Assembly: GCF_030272615.1 (NCBI RefSeq)
Contig: NC_081409.1
Span: 528,050,291 to 528,114,290 of the forward strand
Length of the DNA: 64,000 bases
Source of the DNA: Cryptomeria japonica
Lineage: Eukaryota; Streptophyta; Pinopsida; Cupressales; Cupressaceae
Direction of reading: 5' to 3'
The stretch's first letter is position 1; each line of letters begins with the position of its first letter. Position numbers and translations under genes: made by a program. Positions 36,701 through 47,687 of this stretch are shown one piece after another. The notes below the pieces were generated by a model, which was given only the letters and a program-made list of their open reading frames with translations, made no database searches and was not told where the DNA came from.

Positions 36701-37947
36701 GGTGCATCATTACCAAATCTAACATAGCCTCCATCATAAGCTTCTAACATAACAAACTTGTGTTTACCACCTGTCATATGATGTGAGCATCCACTATCTA
36801 TGATCCAAGAATCATTAGTGTTTATGTGAGATATTAGGGCTTTTTCTTCATACCTTTCTTCATCTGAACCATCTTTGATAGCCACATAAACTACTTCCTC
36901 TGTATCAGTTTCATCTGATTTATCATCATTGGATTCCTCATCAGCTATTAAGCATGTCTTTCTATCTCTTCTTCTGAAGTCTCAGTGTCCTCTGTAATGA
37001 TTGTCTTTCTGTCTGTCATCTCGGTAATCTCTCTTTTTAGTAGAATCTTTGACAGGACAGTTAGAAGTCATATGTCCTATCTTATCACAATTGAAACATT
37101 TCATTGGTAATTTTCCTTTATACTTACCTTTGCCTCTCGGTAACCTTCTGGCTAATAGTGCTTCAAACTCTTCCTGCTTTTTGATTTCCTCATACAGTTT
37201 GTGTACTTCTTCCATGTTCTTACAAAATCTTTCACTTGATCCACTATGATCTCCTTCAGAGTACTTATACTTTCTTTCATTGTAATCATTAGATTCATCA
37301 AGATGAAAAGAACTAAATGCAGATTAAACTTTATTTACGGAAGATCCACTGTTATCAAAGTTACTTAACTCAAATGCATGTAGCTTACCAATTGTAGCAT
37401 CTAAAGAAACTGGCATATTAGGTACAGACCTCAATTCATTGATTACAGAGACTCGGATTGCATAAGCCAGTAGAAGGGTTCTTAACAACTTACTTGTTAT
37501 ATCCTTTTCTTCAATAGTTCCACCTGTTCCTTTGATTTGATTGACAATCTCCTTTAGTCTTGTACTGTACTGAGTTATGTTCTCACCTTCATTCATCCTC
37601 ATATATTCAATTTGTCCTCTTAGACTATCTACTTTTTCTCTTTGAACATGTTCATCTCCTCCATATATTGATATGAGCTTGTCCCACATAGCCTTTGCAT
37701 CATTGCAGCCTTCTAGATCATTAAACTCTGAGTTGGTCAATGCAGATGTTATTTCAATCATTGCTTGGATATGTTCTTGCTTTGCCTTTATCTCTTCCAT
37801 TGTCAATGGATAGGTTCTCGATGTGATGAAATCATTCTCCAAATAATATATAGCATATTCTCCAACTCCTGATAAGTGCAACTTCATCCTTTTCTGCCAT
37901 GTTGAGAAACTTGACTTGTTCAGCTTCAGTGCATCCCTCTTGTACAT
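33734..37947 (-). pseudogene. Ty1/copia gag-pol polyprotein, many stops
   Basis: Runs from ATG at 37947 (MYKRDALKLNKSSFSTWQK) to a stop at 33734-33736 after SVKASIQ, and so shows the C-terminus that the plus-strand copy lost. Domains: gag (37947-37000) with knuckle CFNCDKIGHMTSNC, protease DSG, WHKRFCHVNF, integrase, reverse transcriptase with FVDD, RNase H with YTDADWEG. Unlike the array copy, the integrase keeps all three acidic residues ([22 protein letters not shown]). Lesions: TAA at 37324, then stops at 36982, 36562, 35780, 35459, 35375, 35324, 35117 and 34649, and a frame slip near 36115-36140. Most stops sit where the relative has CAG, CAA, CGA or TGG, which points to C-to-T change. 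Not functional. Confidence 0.93.
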
Positions 37948-37996
37948 CTACGGATCTTTGCCTCAAGTACCTTTAAAATTTTCTTCTGGAGTCCAA

Positions 37997-38009
37997 GGCT
38001 CTAATACCA
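37997..38009 (-). other. Primer-binding site of the minus-strand copia
   Basis: TGGTATTAGAGCC on the minus strand, two bases from the LTR. Confidence 0.88.
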
Positions 38010-38011
38010 AT

Positions 38012-39533
38012 TGATAGTTCTGATACTTAATGTAAGTACAGATCCAATAGCCAACAAGATGAGAGGGGGGGGTGAATCATACAAACTTAATTTTTCATAA
38101 AAACATCAGATTCAACCTCGGTAACATATACTTCAGTAATATAACCAAAACTCTAAACATGCAAACTCAAAAGCATATAAACATCATAAACCTCATAACA
38201 CCAGATTTAACGTGGAAACCCAAATAGGGAAAAACCACTGTGGGATTTTGGACACACTAAGAAATATACTCTTCTAGAGTATGCTCAGTTAAAAGCAAAT
38301 CCTGTTAAAGATTACAAACACATTGCTAGATGTGACCTGGTTAAGGGATTTCCCTCAGATCTGTTAGGATCTTCACCTTGTTAGAAGTGACCTTGTTAAA
38401 GGATTTCAAACACTTAATCAGAATGTCACCTTGCTAGAGGGTTTTACAAATAAGACTTTTAAGTCCACTCGGTTAAGAGATTTTCTGTCACTTCACAAAA
38501 TAACAATAATAAAAATCTATTTGCAACTTCACATCTAAAATGCTAAAGCAAATTCTAATTTTCTCAATATAATCTAGACATAGAACTAATCTTGTCCATC
38601 TGCTGGGCTTCTATACTCTATTAGTCAAACAGGTCTTCAAGCTTCTATGCTCGATAATCACTATGTAGCATCCATGTGCATACATTTGCCTGCATGCATT
38701 GTTTATCAATAGTTCCCTATTTATAAACAATTCTCCAACCGCTTAATCTCCTTGATCACATTTCCCATGATCAATCATAGCCATCAGATCTTCAAACTTT
38801 GACCAGGTTCAATGTATCCTTTGATCTGAAAACATTTTACCTTGCCTTGGAACTTGTATACATTTCTTGGAACTTGTGCTAGGGTATTGCGGTTCAATCT
38901 GAGCTGTAGATCTTCATGCCAATTTTCCTTTGCCATAGATTCATTAACAAACTTTATGCATGGCATACAAATCATTTAATTAGTTCCAGCTCATCATCTT
39001 CCTTCATTAAATAACACATGTAACCATTTAATGTATTATGTTATAGCTTGGTTACAACTCGGTAATAACTCAGTGAATACTAAACTTCACTCAATAGACA
39101 TTCCACCTTCATTAATCGATAGCGATAACCTTAGGGTTTACCAACTAGGTTCTTTTCTCGTTAACATAGTATAGTATTAACCTTACAATTTACAACATAT
39201 GTATGATGTGTAAAACAATCTAAACATCATGATCTCATCATTGTCTAACTCAGTAATAGTTGCCCATTGAATACCTTATTCATCCCCTTATTCATCATAT
39301 TCTTTCTGTGTCTTTTACCGACATCTTTATACTCTTTAAATCATACTTCTCAAGATATGGCAACATCATACTGAATTAGAAAATCAATTTCTTGACATCA
39401 ATGACAGAATAATAATATCAAGACAGTAAACATCCTTAATCAGTTATATCCATAATCATCAACAACCTTCTCAATATCCTTATTGAAATGCCAACAATCT
39501 TCCATTGTCTGTTATAATACCAAATTGCCAGCA
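38012..39533 (-). repeat. 5' LTR (right) of the minus-strand copia
   Basis: From TGATAGTTCTGATAC to AAATTGCCAGCA on the plus strand. It matches 31801-33346 with clear divergence, so the insertion is not recent. Confidence 0.93.
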
Positions 39534-39617
39534 ACCCTAATAGGGTAGCTCTCAAAAAGAGTGGTAAATCCTCTCACGAGGTTGATCCTAATAGGTCATT
39601 AAGCTCTTAATAATGAA
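39534..39617 (+). repeat. Remainder of the interrupted copia-type LTR
   Basis: After the ACCCT duplication the LTR text resumes (GGGTAGCTCTCAAAAAGAG, CTCACGAGGTTGATCC). It breaks off at about 39617, where a gypsy gag fragment begins. Confidence 0.6.
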
Positions 39618-39919
39618 ACTTCTTCTTCTAACAAATCCTCTCCTTCATGGCAAGATGATATTTACCATCTTGATAGATTAGTTGCAAGAATATATTGGAA
39701 GTTAAAATATGACAAGAACATTTCCTTTCTTCCTCAGAATAAAAAAAAAAATCTTAAGCAAGTGAAAGGTATTGAATATTGCATTTTTCATGATTCATAT
39801 TCACATTCTCTTGGAAAATGTTACGCATTTAAGAAAAAATTTCAACTACAATATGATATTGCACGCATTTGTCTCACAACAAATCTAGTTGCATTTCTTG
39901 GTAAAAACATCGTGCCTTA
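39618..39919 (+). pseudogene. Gypsy gag fragment with zinc-knuckle-like motif
   Basis: A frame of about 95 codons ending at a TAG near 39917. It contains HLDRLVARIYWKLKYDK and then YCIFHDSYSHSLGKCYAFKK, a C-X2-H-X4-H-X4-C type knuckle like that of the gag at 51330 (FCQFHRQPGHDTEKC). The start is missing. It is presumably the remains of the internal region that ends in the LTR at 42377. Confidence 0.5.
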
Positions 39920-42360
39920 GCACTTCCTTTCCCTTCATGTTTCTCTTCACCCTATGACATAACTAGCCAACTTAACTGGGGGCTCTTTATCATTAAGTGG
40001 TGGTATTGTGTTACTTTAACATACTTTGGGTCAGCAACATGAAGTCCATTTTTATTTTTCTTTCTATACATTTATCTCTATCTTTGTGCATAATTCATTA
40101 TTAGATCTCTTTTCTTGCATAGGGTTATTCTTATGTGAGCATATAATTGTCCTTTGGTTTTCCTCTTTGCTTAGAGAGGGGCATCTTTTAATGAGTACTA
40201 CACTTCTTCTCTTTCCTTTATTCTCTTGAAAATCTTACCTCTTCTATGGTTTTGATTATTCACAAGTATGATATGCCCCTTAGCAGGGAATGATCTCTTA
40301 AGTATGTATCCCTTCCTTGAAAGGATTTGTTCCACTAGGATGACATATCACTTGAAACTAATCACCATCAGAAACTGTGTAATTTTTCTCCTTGTTCTCC
40401 TCACTTGGGGGGTAAGGATTTTCACTCCTTTCCATTTCTTTCTTTCTCATTTATCATTATTTCATTTAGGGGCTGCATTTTTCATACGTGATTATCATTT
40501 CTTACAATGGTATGCTTTTATGATTAATCCCCCTTGGGGAATCTATGATGCTTTCTCTCTCTTCCTTTTGAAGATTGCCACTTATTGAGACATGTATTTA
40601 ACATTTACTAATGTCTTTTCTTGCATGATTTCATGTAAGTTCATTGCACATTAGCTTATGTTTAATCTATCTCTAGTAGATTGTGTAAGCTCTTCTCATT
40701 GTCCCATTAGCTTGGGGGAATGATCATTCTCTCTCTCTTTCTCTAAGGATCCACTTTGCCCTATTATGTGGATGGTGTGAGTTTTATTACTTGATGTCAT
40801 TCCTTGTGTTGAATTGTTATTTTTCACTCAAGGATTCCCTCGTATACATCTATGATAAATTCACCCATACCCCTAGGGGCTAAAAGTGAGTCATCCCTCA
40901 TCAAGAATCCCTTTCACCTAGAAATATGAGGAAAGATTGCATTCTTGTTCTTTCCTTTTCTTGTTCTAGAAGATGTTATATTTGTCTAAGACAACTCCTC
41001 TTGGGGGTAGATGTCTTTTGAACAAAGATATCTTCTCCTCCAAGGATCACCTTTACAATTATAGCAAGATATCTCTGGTCAACTATCTTATCCTTGCTTG
41101 AAGAGTATTCCCTCTCTTGCTTGGATTTATGACATTGTTGCATAGTAGATATATTCTTTGTGATGAAGGTAGGTATCCTTGTTCTTCTTTCCTTAAGATA
41201 ACAACATCAACCTATGTTGACATCTTAAGGGGGGGGCACCCACACTGCTCCTTTGTACTATACTTCTCTCATGCATTGTACAGTGGGACATTCTTGGAAC
41301 CAGAGGGAAACCTCTTAAAGAAAGATGTCATCACTTTTCTTGTATAGTGGGACATTCTTAGAACCAGAGGGAAACCTCTTAGAGCAAGATGTCATCACTT
41401 TTTGTATAGTGGGTCATTCTCGGAACCAAAGCACGGTCTCTTAGAGCGAGATGTCTTCACTTCTTCTTTTCTTGTATAGTGGGATATTCTTGGAACCAGA
41501 GGGAAACCTCTTAGAGAAATATGTTGTCACTTTTGTCTTGTATAGTAGGTCATTCTCGGAACCAAAGCACGGTCTCTTAGAATGAGATGACACCACTTTT
41601 CTTTTATGCGGGGTGATTATTCTTGGAACCAGAGAACGGTCTCTTAGAGCGAGATATCACACCTTTCTTGACACTTGTACTATACATTCTTTACAGGTTG
41701 TAGTGTACTCAGACATAGAATCCTATGAGGCACTTCGAACCTCACTTCCACACACGTGCATGAGGTTGTGTGGAACTAACGGTGTTCTCACTCTCTCTTT
41801 ACATGGATCACCTAGACAAGCTCTAGGGGCGAGATTTTCCATGTCTTTCTCTCCATGGATCACCTAGTTTTAGGGGCGAGATGTCTATGGTTTCTTTATT
41901 CTTCGCCTTTCTTCTCATGGATCACCAAGGTGTGTATTCATGTTCTCTCTTTTCTTCCTCTCATGAACTCATATTTTTACTATTGATAGTTCATGGATGA
42001 TGTTAGCTTTGCTCTTTTATGTGATCGCTCGTGTTTATGTGATGGCATTGGTCTTTATGTCCTGATTAGTTGTTGAAACATCTGAGCTCGATATCTCTTC
42101 AGCTAGTTAGTTTGTCATCTTGTGCCTTGTTCTTTTCGTGTGTCTTTTTGCGTTTTATCTTTGTTTTGTGTGCCTTGTGTCTTTTTGTTTTCTGTGCTCT
42201 TGCATATGTTAGCATGAGTTGAGACCCTAAGATTGCGGGCTTTTTGCTCCTTAATATTAGTGATGTCTTATACTCCTTGTGGTTTTTGATCCACGTCTCT
42301 CATATTCATCTCTCTTTTCTTCTACTTTACCAGTAGTAGTGGCGTAAGCCATACTCCCAC
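39920..42360 (+). other. Long non-coding 3' region of a gypsy element
   Basis: No frame above 106 codons and no pol motif. It ends in a polypurine tract and LTR, so it is the 3' internal region of a plus-strand gypsy element. It contains the tandem repeats at 41278-41670 and a looser set (CATGGATCACC followed by AGGGGCGAGAT) at about 41800-41930. Confidence 0.6.
41278..41670. repeat. Six diverged tandem repeats of 62-70 bp
   Basis: Units start near 41278, 41341, 41403, 41473, 41540 and 41602 with TGTATAGTGGG(A/T)CATTCT. Each contains GGAACCA(G/A)AG and CTCTTAGAG(C/A)(G/A)AGATG. Two sub-types alternate (GAGGGAAAC and AGCACGGTC), so the array has a partly higher-order pattern. Confidence 0.88.
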
Positions 42361-42376
42361 TAAAATGGGGGCTAAA
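42361..42376 (+). other. Polypurine tract before the gypsy LTR
   Basis: TAAAATGGGGGCTAAA abuts TGTAGTGTCAT. The related element at 48918-48933 has TAAAGTGGGGGCTAAA on the minus strand. Confidence 0.85.
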
Positions 42377-43569
42377 TGTAGTGTCATAAAATTGCTACCC
42401 CTGCAATTTTAACCACATTTTGGGTCCTCACCTTGGCGATGATATCTTCTTCCCTAACCAAGATGTATTTTTGCATTCTCACCCCTTCACCCTTCCTCCT
42501 TCATGACTTGTGTCTACTCTAGACCCTGTCCAGGCCCCAAAATAGGGCAGGATAGGGGCATGGCACCCCTGTCCCCACCTCTTAGGGTGGCCCTATGTCA
42601 GTTTTACCTGGTCTCCTATGCACAACTTGTCTTTGGGGTTTGCAATTCCTCTTTGTCGGCCTTTGGTGGTTGAGAATTAATCCTTGAGCCATGTATAAAA
42701 AGGAATTCAATACCCTCATTCATGGACGAATGAAGACGGATGAAAACAAATGATAAGGGATAAGAAGCATAAGGAGAAGATACAAGATTTCAAGGTCATC
42801 ATCAAGCATTCAAGCATTCAAGCATTCAAGTCTTCTTCGTTCATCCATTGAAGCAACATTACAACATTCATTTGCAAGCATGTGTGTGTGTTAGGGTTTT
42901 TTTCATGTTACATGCCATTTCATATAACATTTGTGGTTACATTCAAGAAGCAAGGCAATCATCATCAACAAGTTGCAGATCTACAAGGTGTACATTTCCA
43001 TTGTTTACATTCAAGCATTTGCAATTACTTTCTTTCAAGGTTGATTCCTTAAACGAGGTTTGACTAAGGCAAACCCCTATCCACAACCATTATCCCTCTC
43101 TTTTTTGTGTGTAGGTTGTAGGTGTGTAGCTATAATTGCAGGTTTGGGCTTCATTTACAGATACGGAAGAACCCTTTTCATTTCGTGGATTTTGTGGTGG
43201 ACCATGTACGTTCCCGCCACGGTCTCGATGACTTTTCTCCAAATTTGCAGGGCAGGTCTGTATCAGTCTAATTAGCTCAGATTTGAAGTTACAGTGCAAT
43301 CCCAAACTGGCAGCTCCTCATTTTACTCATTTCCTCTCTCTTTTCCACATAGTCAACAAGTCAACTTTCTCATTTACAAAAGAGGGTAAATCACACTTCA
43401 ACCGCTTGCAATCCACTCAGAATTTACATCCTTGTTTCTCTCGGATTTGGATCTAGCAGATTCAAGCCCCTCTTTTTAATGTAAAGTTCCTCCCAAGTGA
43501 AAATCATCCGAGTGGCTTCCTTTCTCTCTCCTAGGTGGGAGTCACTAGGATCCAATTTTCCACTTTACA
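42377..43569 (+). repeat. 3' LTR of a plus-strand gypsy element (family X)
   Basis: 1193 bp from TGTAGTGTCATAAAATTG to CAATTTTCCACTTTACA. An inverted, interrupted copy occurs at 47486-47687 plus 55469-56470, which sets both ends. No 5' partner is left in the window. Confidence 0.85.
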
Positions 43570-45364
43570 TAGAGAAAGGCAAGAATTGATTACAAATGAA
43601 TAAGAAAATGTCTTTTATTAGAGCAGTTCTCGAATTTTGAATTTCAAAATTTTGGCTCTCTCTGCTTGCTGACTCATCTAAGTTGTAGGATGTGTTGGTT
43701 GCTCCTTTGCTCAAAATTAGGTGCTAATTGATGGTGAATTTAAAATTCAGTTGTGCTAGGCGAGCGAAGAGAAAAATTCCTTGAAAGGTGGGCTAGAACT
43801 GATGCTTTCTAGTTGTTTCTAGCTTCAAAATCCCCTTTGATTGATACTTGATCCATGTGGGCCTTGAAATCAAGTGTAAAACTATTGTTGTGGCTTCAAG
43901 ATCCTCCTTAAATCATGAAATTTATTTGTAAATGACCCCCTTTCCTTGATTTTGAAAATTAGGCTTAGTTGCATTGCATTGATGATCGTTTTGAATTTAA
44001 AATTCAAATATCAACAAGTGATTTGAGTTTGAAGACATTGAAACCAACTTAAACACTGACTCCTCTTAACTCATTTTGTGAAATTTGGACTTGAATTCAT
44101 GGCAAGTTTGAATTTGGAATTCAAATTTTGCTTTCATTAATTTCATGGTCCACAAGTGTCCTTTGATGACTATAACTATAAAGCTTGTTCCATCCTTGTG
44201 ATACTACAACAACAACATACATCTCTTTATGAGCTACTCACTTATTTTGCAAGACCTTGAGCATTATATGGTTTTGGTGTATGACTATGACCTCTGCAAT
44301 ATCTTACCTTCTTTTGGCTCCTTTTGTATGAAACATGCTCTTGACTAACTATTCGCAAAGACTATTATAAGGCTTGTTGATGGCACTATCAATACTTTGA
44401 TAGTAATTATGTACTTATTCTGATTTATATCAGGCTATTATGATCGATGGTTGGGGCCCCATCTCATTATGGTGTTGTGAGGATCTTTATCTCAATAGGA
44501 GCTCCATCTCTTATCACTATTTTATGATCTCTTAAAGCTTTATGCCTTGGTGTTTTTGACTGTCAAAAGAGTTATTATTGCTCTTTTCTATGGTATTTTT
44601 GAGATGACCTTATTCCTCTATTCTTTTTAGCAAACTTTTATGTCAGTGTAGATGACACTTGTCTCTACAAAGCTACAAAATGTTTGATTGTAGGGTTGTT
44701 GCAACCACCTCATGATTGTCTTTCATTCTTGTATCCGTCAAGAAGGCTGCACCTATGATTTTGGATTGTAACTTGTCAGTGAATGTGCTTCTTACTTCTC
44801 TAACTATTATTAGACCTCTATTGACTGATATCTAGCTCTTTTGGTCATGGATATGATTGCTATTTTGCTTCTTTTATGACCTTGACTGTCATTTGTCAGT
44901 GAATGGATCATTGTCCTAACTATGCATACATATTTTCTATCTTATGACTAAACTTTGTTTAATCACTTATCACTTTGGGCTTGCTTATTTGGCATGAATT
45001 GCTATGGGCTTTGAGGCATCATGAATATTGGCTCCTCTCTTTGTTCTTTGTAGAAGAATTTTCTAAACATATAGTTGCAATGTCTTTGAAATGACTACTC
45101 CAGGTAGGCTCATTGATGATATTGTTTTACCCTTCAAAAGTAAGATATCTATGCTTTCACTCTTCTAGATCACTATGGTGATGATATTCATTTCCTTTAA
45201 GCTCATTATTTATTAATGAATGACCACTCTGAGATCTCATGGAGGTTCTTCACTATCCTCTTACCTCTAACTATTTCTTGTGACTTCTATAATTGTACTA
45301 TAACTTTGCAAGCTTTTGCTACTCTTGGGTCCATGTTTGTTGCAACATCATATCAATATGTTAA
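43570..45364. other. No gene seen; unassigned DNA between element fragments
   Basis: Short frames only. It contains phrases such as GAATTTTGAATTTCAAAATT that resemble the 5' leader of the gypsy elements here, but no alignable copy was found. Confidence 0.5.
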
Positions 45365-45770
45365 TCCTATGAGGATCCGGTTAATACTGTGAGGGGGGGT
45401 GAATCAGTATTAACACCAATTTAAAATTTTAAAGCTAAATCAAACTTGAAACAAATCTAACTTCATTTACCACATATGCCAATTCATTAAACAATACTGG
45501 TAATCTCTGATAAACTGCTATAACCGGTGTACTTAGAAATAATGAATAAACTAAGACAATCAATAATATCACATGAACATCATTCCACACATGAACACGA
45601 TATTTTTGACATGGAAATCCAAATATGGAAAAACCACCGTGGGAGTTAGCACCCACAAATATTTGTACTCTTTTGAAGTACACCCTGTTATGAGCTTAGC
45701 CCTTTTAGGAGCTTACAATATGTCCTGTTAGGAGTCACCCGGTTAAGGGATTTGGATGTGCATCTCAGTC
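45365..45770 (-). repeat. Partial copia LTR, minus strand
   Basis: Carries the typical end of the copia LTRs here in reverse: a G run before TGAATCAGT, CCAAATATGGAAAAACCACCGTGGG, and CACCCGGTTAAGGGATTTGG. It stops abruptly inside the gag of the next element at about 45770. Confidence 0.7.
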
Positions 45771-46773
45771 CACAATTCTAATTTTACCACTACCTATGCC
45801 ATCTTGAATAGACTTTTGAAAATCAAGGCAATCATCAGCATTGTGGTCATGGGTTTGATAAAATGAACAAAAAGGACGCTTTGAAGAAGAAGCATTCTTG
45901 CAGGATCTCTTGATTTGTTGTTTTTGAAGGTAATCTTGAAATTTTTGAAGCCTAAGGAATTCGTCCATAGAAAGAGGGGTACCACTTCTTGGGCCACTTG
46001 TAGTAGTTTTTTTAGGAGGGTCTTCCATGCTCAAATTTCCCAATTCCTTGTCCTTTAAAACCTTGTTTTATAATTATATGAAATCCATGACTATAAGAAT
46101 GTTGCAATTGACTAGATGGAGGAACAAGATCATGAATTTCTTTGAAATCTGATGTGTAAGGTGGTAGAAAAGGATTTGTAGATGAAGGAGGAGTATCATG
46201 TAGAATGAGAATCTATTTACCTTTATCAAGCTTATCCTTTTTGGAAGATTGGGGAAGAACATATTCATCATCTAAAAGCTCATTTTTAGTGATTTCTATG
46301 CAAGGAGAAAGGTCATGAATAAAATGCATGACATCTTCCTCTCTACATAGACTTTGATGTTCAAGATCATTCCTAGGAGAATAAGGAGGATCTAAAGATG
46401 TAAGAATGTTGATGTTTTCATATTGCCCCCCTTGCTCAAGGGTACGTGTAGAAGAAGAAGATTGATCCATATTACTTTCCATTTCTTGCTCTCTTGTAGA
46501 AAGATCATTGGGTAAAGCATTAGATCTCATTTCTTTCACATAAGATACCCTAGGAGAGGTACAAAGTTTAGGATCTACAAAATCTTTAAGGTGATTAAAA
46601 TAGGAAATGCATTTTGTTAACAACATTACCATAATGCAACATAAATGATACATGAAAGCTTTGAGATCTAATTGAAAAGAAAATAACAACACAATATGAC
46701 CAAGTGCTATGAAGAAAGAGAAGCAACAGGAAATGAAATAAACTCTTATCCAACACAATATAAATCTATGCAA
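45765..46773 (-). pseudogene. Gag-region remnant of a minus-strand gypsy element (family X)
   Basis: Two overlapping-frame pieces. The first runs from 46773 past a TAG at 46213. Then come a Pro/Ser stretch (DTPPSSTNPFLPPY) and GFKGQGIGKFEHGRP, which looks like a short G-patch such as some plant retrotransposon proteins carry. The second piece (to 45765) holds MDEFLRLQKFQDYLQKQQ and a knuckle-like FCSFYQTHDHNADDCLDF. It stops at IRIVD, where a copia LTR fragment begins, so protease and all of pol are missing. It lies downstream (minus strand) of the priming site at 47467-47482 and belongs to that element. Confidence 0.6.
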
Positions 46774-47466
46774 AAAGCAATGTAATCATATGCGAAAGAG
46801 CAAGTAAATCCAATTTATTAATTGCCATTAAAAGTCTCTTAAGTGAAATCTGAATTTGCTGGAAAAGAAGATCTAAAATTAGGACCTTTCTATGAAAATT
46901 AATTTTAAGGTGTGAATTTGATAATTTTGAATTTGTGTTTGATCTTAGGGTGTGTTAAAATTGACAAAATACGTTGATTTTATGGATTTGAGCAGAAAAA
47001 TACAGTCAATTTCGTCTCCAGAAATGTTAGGAAAAAAGTCAAGGACCATGGTGGGAACGCACACGGTCCAACCAAATTTTTTTGAAATTTTTAGGGATGA
47101 TAGAGATTATGATTTTAATGCGGAATCCAAAAAAACAGCCGATTTGGAGATGTCTAGATCGGTCAAACTTGCAGTCAAAGGTCGAAAATAGAAGAATCTT
47201 AAAAATTAGGGTTTTATGATTTAACTACTGAATTTTAAGAATAAAGAGACAGAATTGAATTGCAATTTTGAAATAGAAATCAGATCTGTAACAAGCAATT
47301 AAAATTTTACACCTCACAAGCTTAATTTTCTCAAAATAAAAAAATTAGGGTTTTTATGCAATTAACCTCTAAAATTTGCAAATAGATCAAACTTGAAAAT
47401 GAAAATTTGAAAATCAAATTGCAATTAAATTAGATCTAAGAATGAGAAATCAGAATTAATGTGTAA
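46774..47466 (-). other. 5' leader of the minus-strand gypsy element (family X)
   Basis: Non-coding, between priming site and gag. It holds one copy of the GGACC...CACGGTCC module at 47043-47069, which also occurs in the leader and LTRs of the nested element. Confidence 0.6.
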
Positions 47467-47482
47467 GACGTCGGGTTCACCA
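47467..47482 (-). other. Primer-binding site, gypsy family X
   Basis: TGGTGAACCCGACGTC on the minus strand, three bases from the LTR. Fifteen bases are shared with the nested element's site. I do not assign the tRNA. Confidence 0.8.
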
Positions 47483-47485
47483 AAA

Positions 47486-47687
47486 TGTAAAGTGGAAAAT
47501 TGGATCCTAGTGACTCCCCACCTAGGAGAGAGAAAGGAAGCCACTCAGATGATTTTCACTTGGGAGGAACTTTACATTCAAAAGAGGGCCTTGAATCCGC
47601 TAGATCCAAATCTGAGGGAAATAAGGATGTGAATTCTGAGTGGATTGCAAGTGATTGAAGTGTGATATACCCTCTTTTGTAAATGAG
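47486..47687 (-). repeat. 5' LTR of family X, part left of the nested element
   Basis: Reverse of 43370-43569 (TGTAAAGTGGAAAATTGG at its plus-strand start). It ends with ATGAG, the target site of the nested element. Confidence 0.88.

Larger units (their letters stand above)
31801..39533 (-). mobile_element. Full-length Ty1/copia element, minus strand, nested in an LTR fragment
   Basis: 7733 bp with LTRs of 1546 and 1522 bp, a perfect 5-bp target duplication ACCCT (31796-31800 and 39534-39538), a priming site and a polypurine tract. It is the same family as the array at 14557 but a different subfamily. Its LTR has about 37 extra bases at the 5' tip, and its priming site reads TGGTATTAGAGCC. 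All copia domains can be read, but many stop codons are present, so it is inactive. Confidence 0.95.

Noticed and set aside
41278-41670. CRISPR-like array
   Set aside because: The repeats are contiguous and diverged, without unique spacers, and lie in a plant retroelement.
42377-43569. Solo LTR interpretation of the plus-strand X LTR
   Set aside because: A polypurine tract abuts it and element-type non-coding DNA precedes it, so it is a 3' LTR of a truncated element.
47467-47482. Naming the tRNA that matches the TGGTGAACCCGACGTC site
   Set aside because: I cannot match it to a specific tRNA with confidence without a search.
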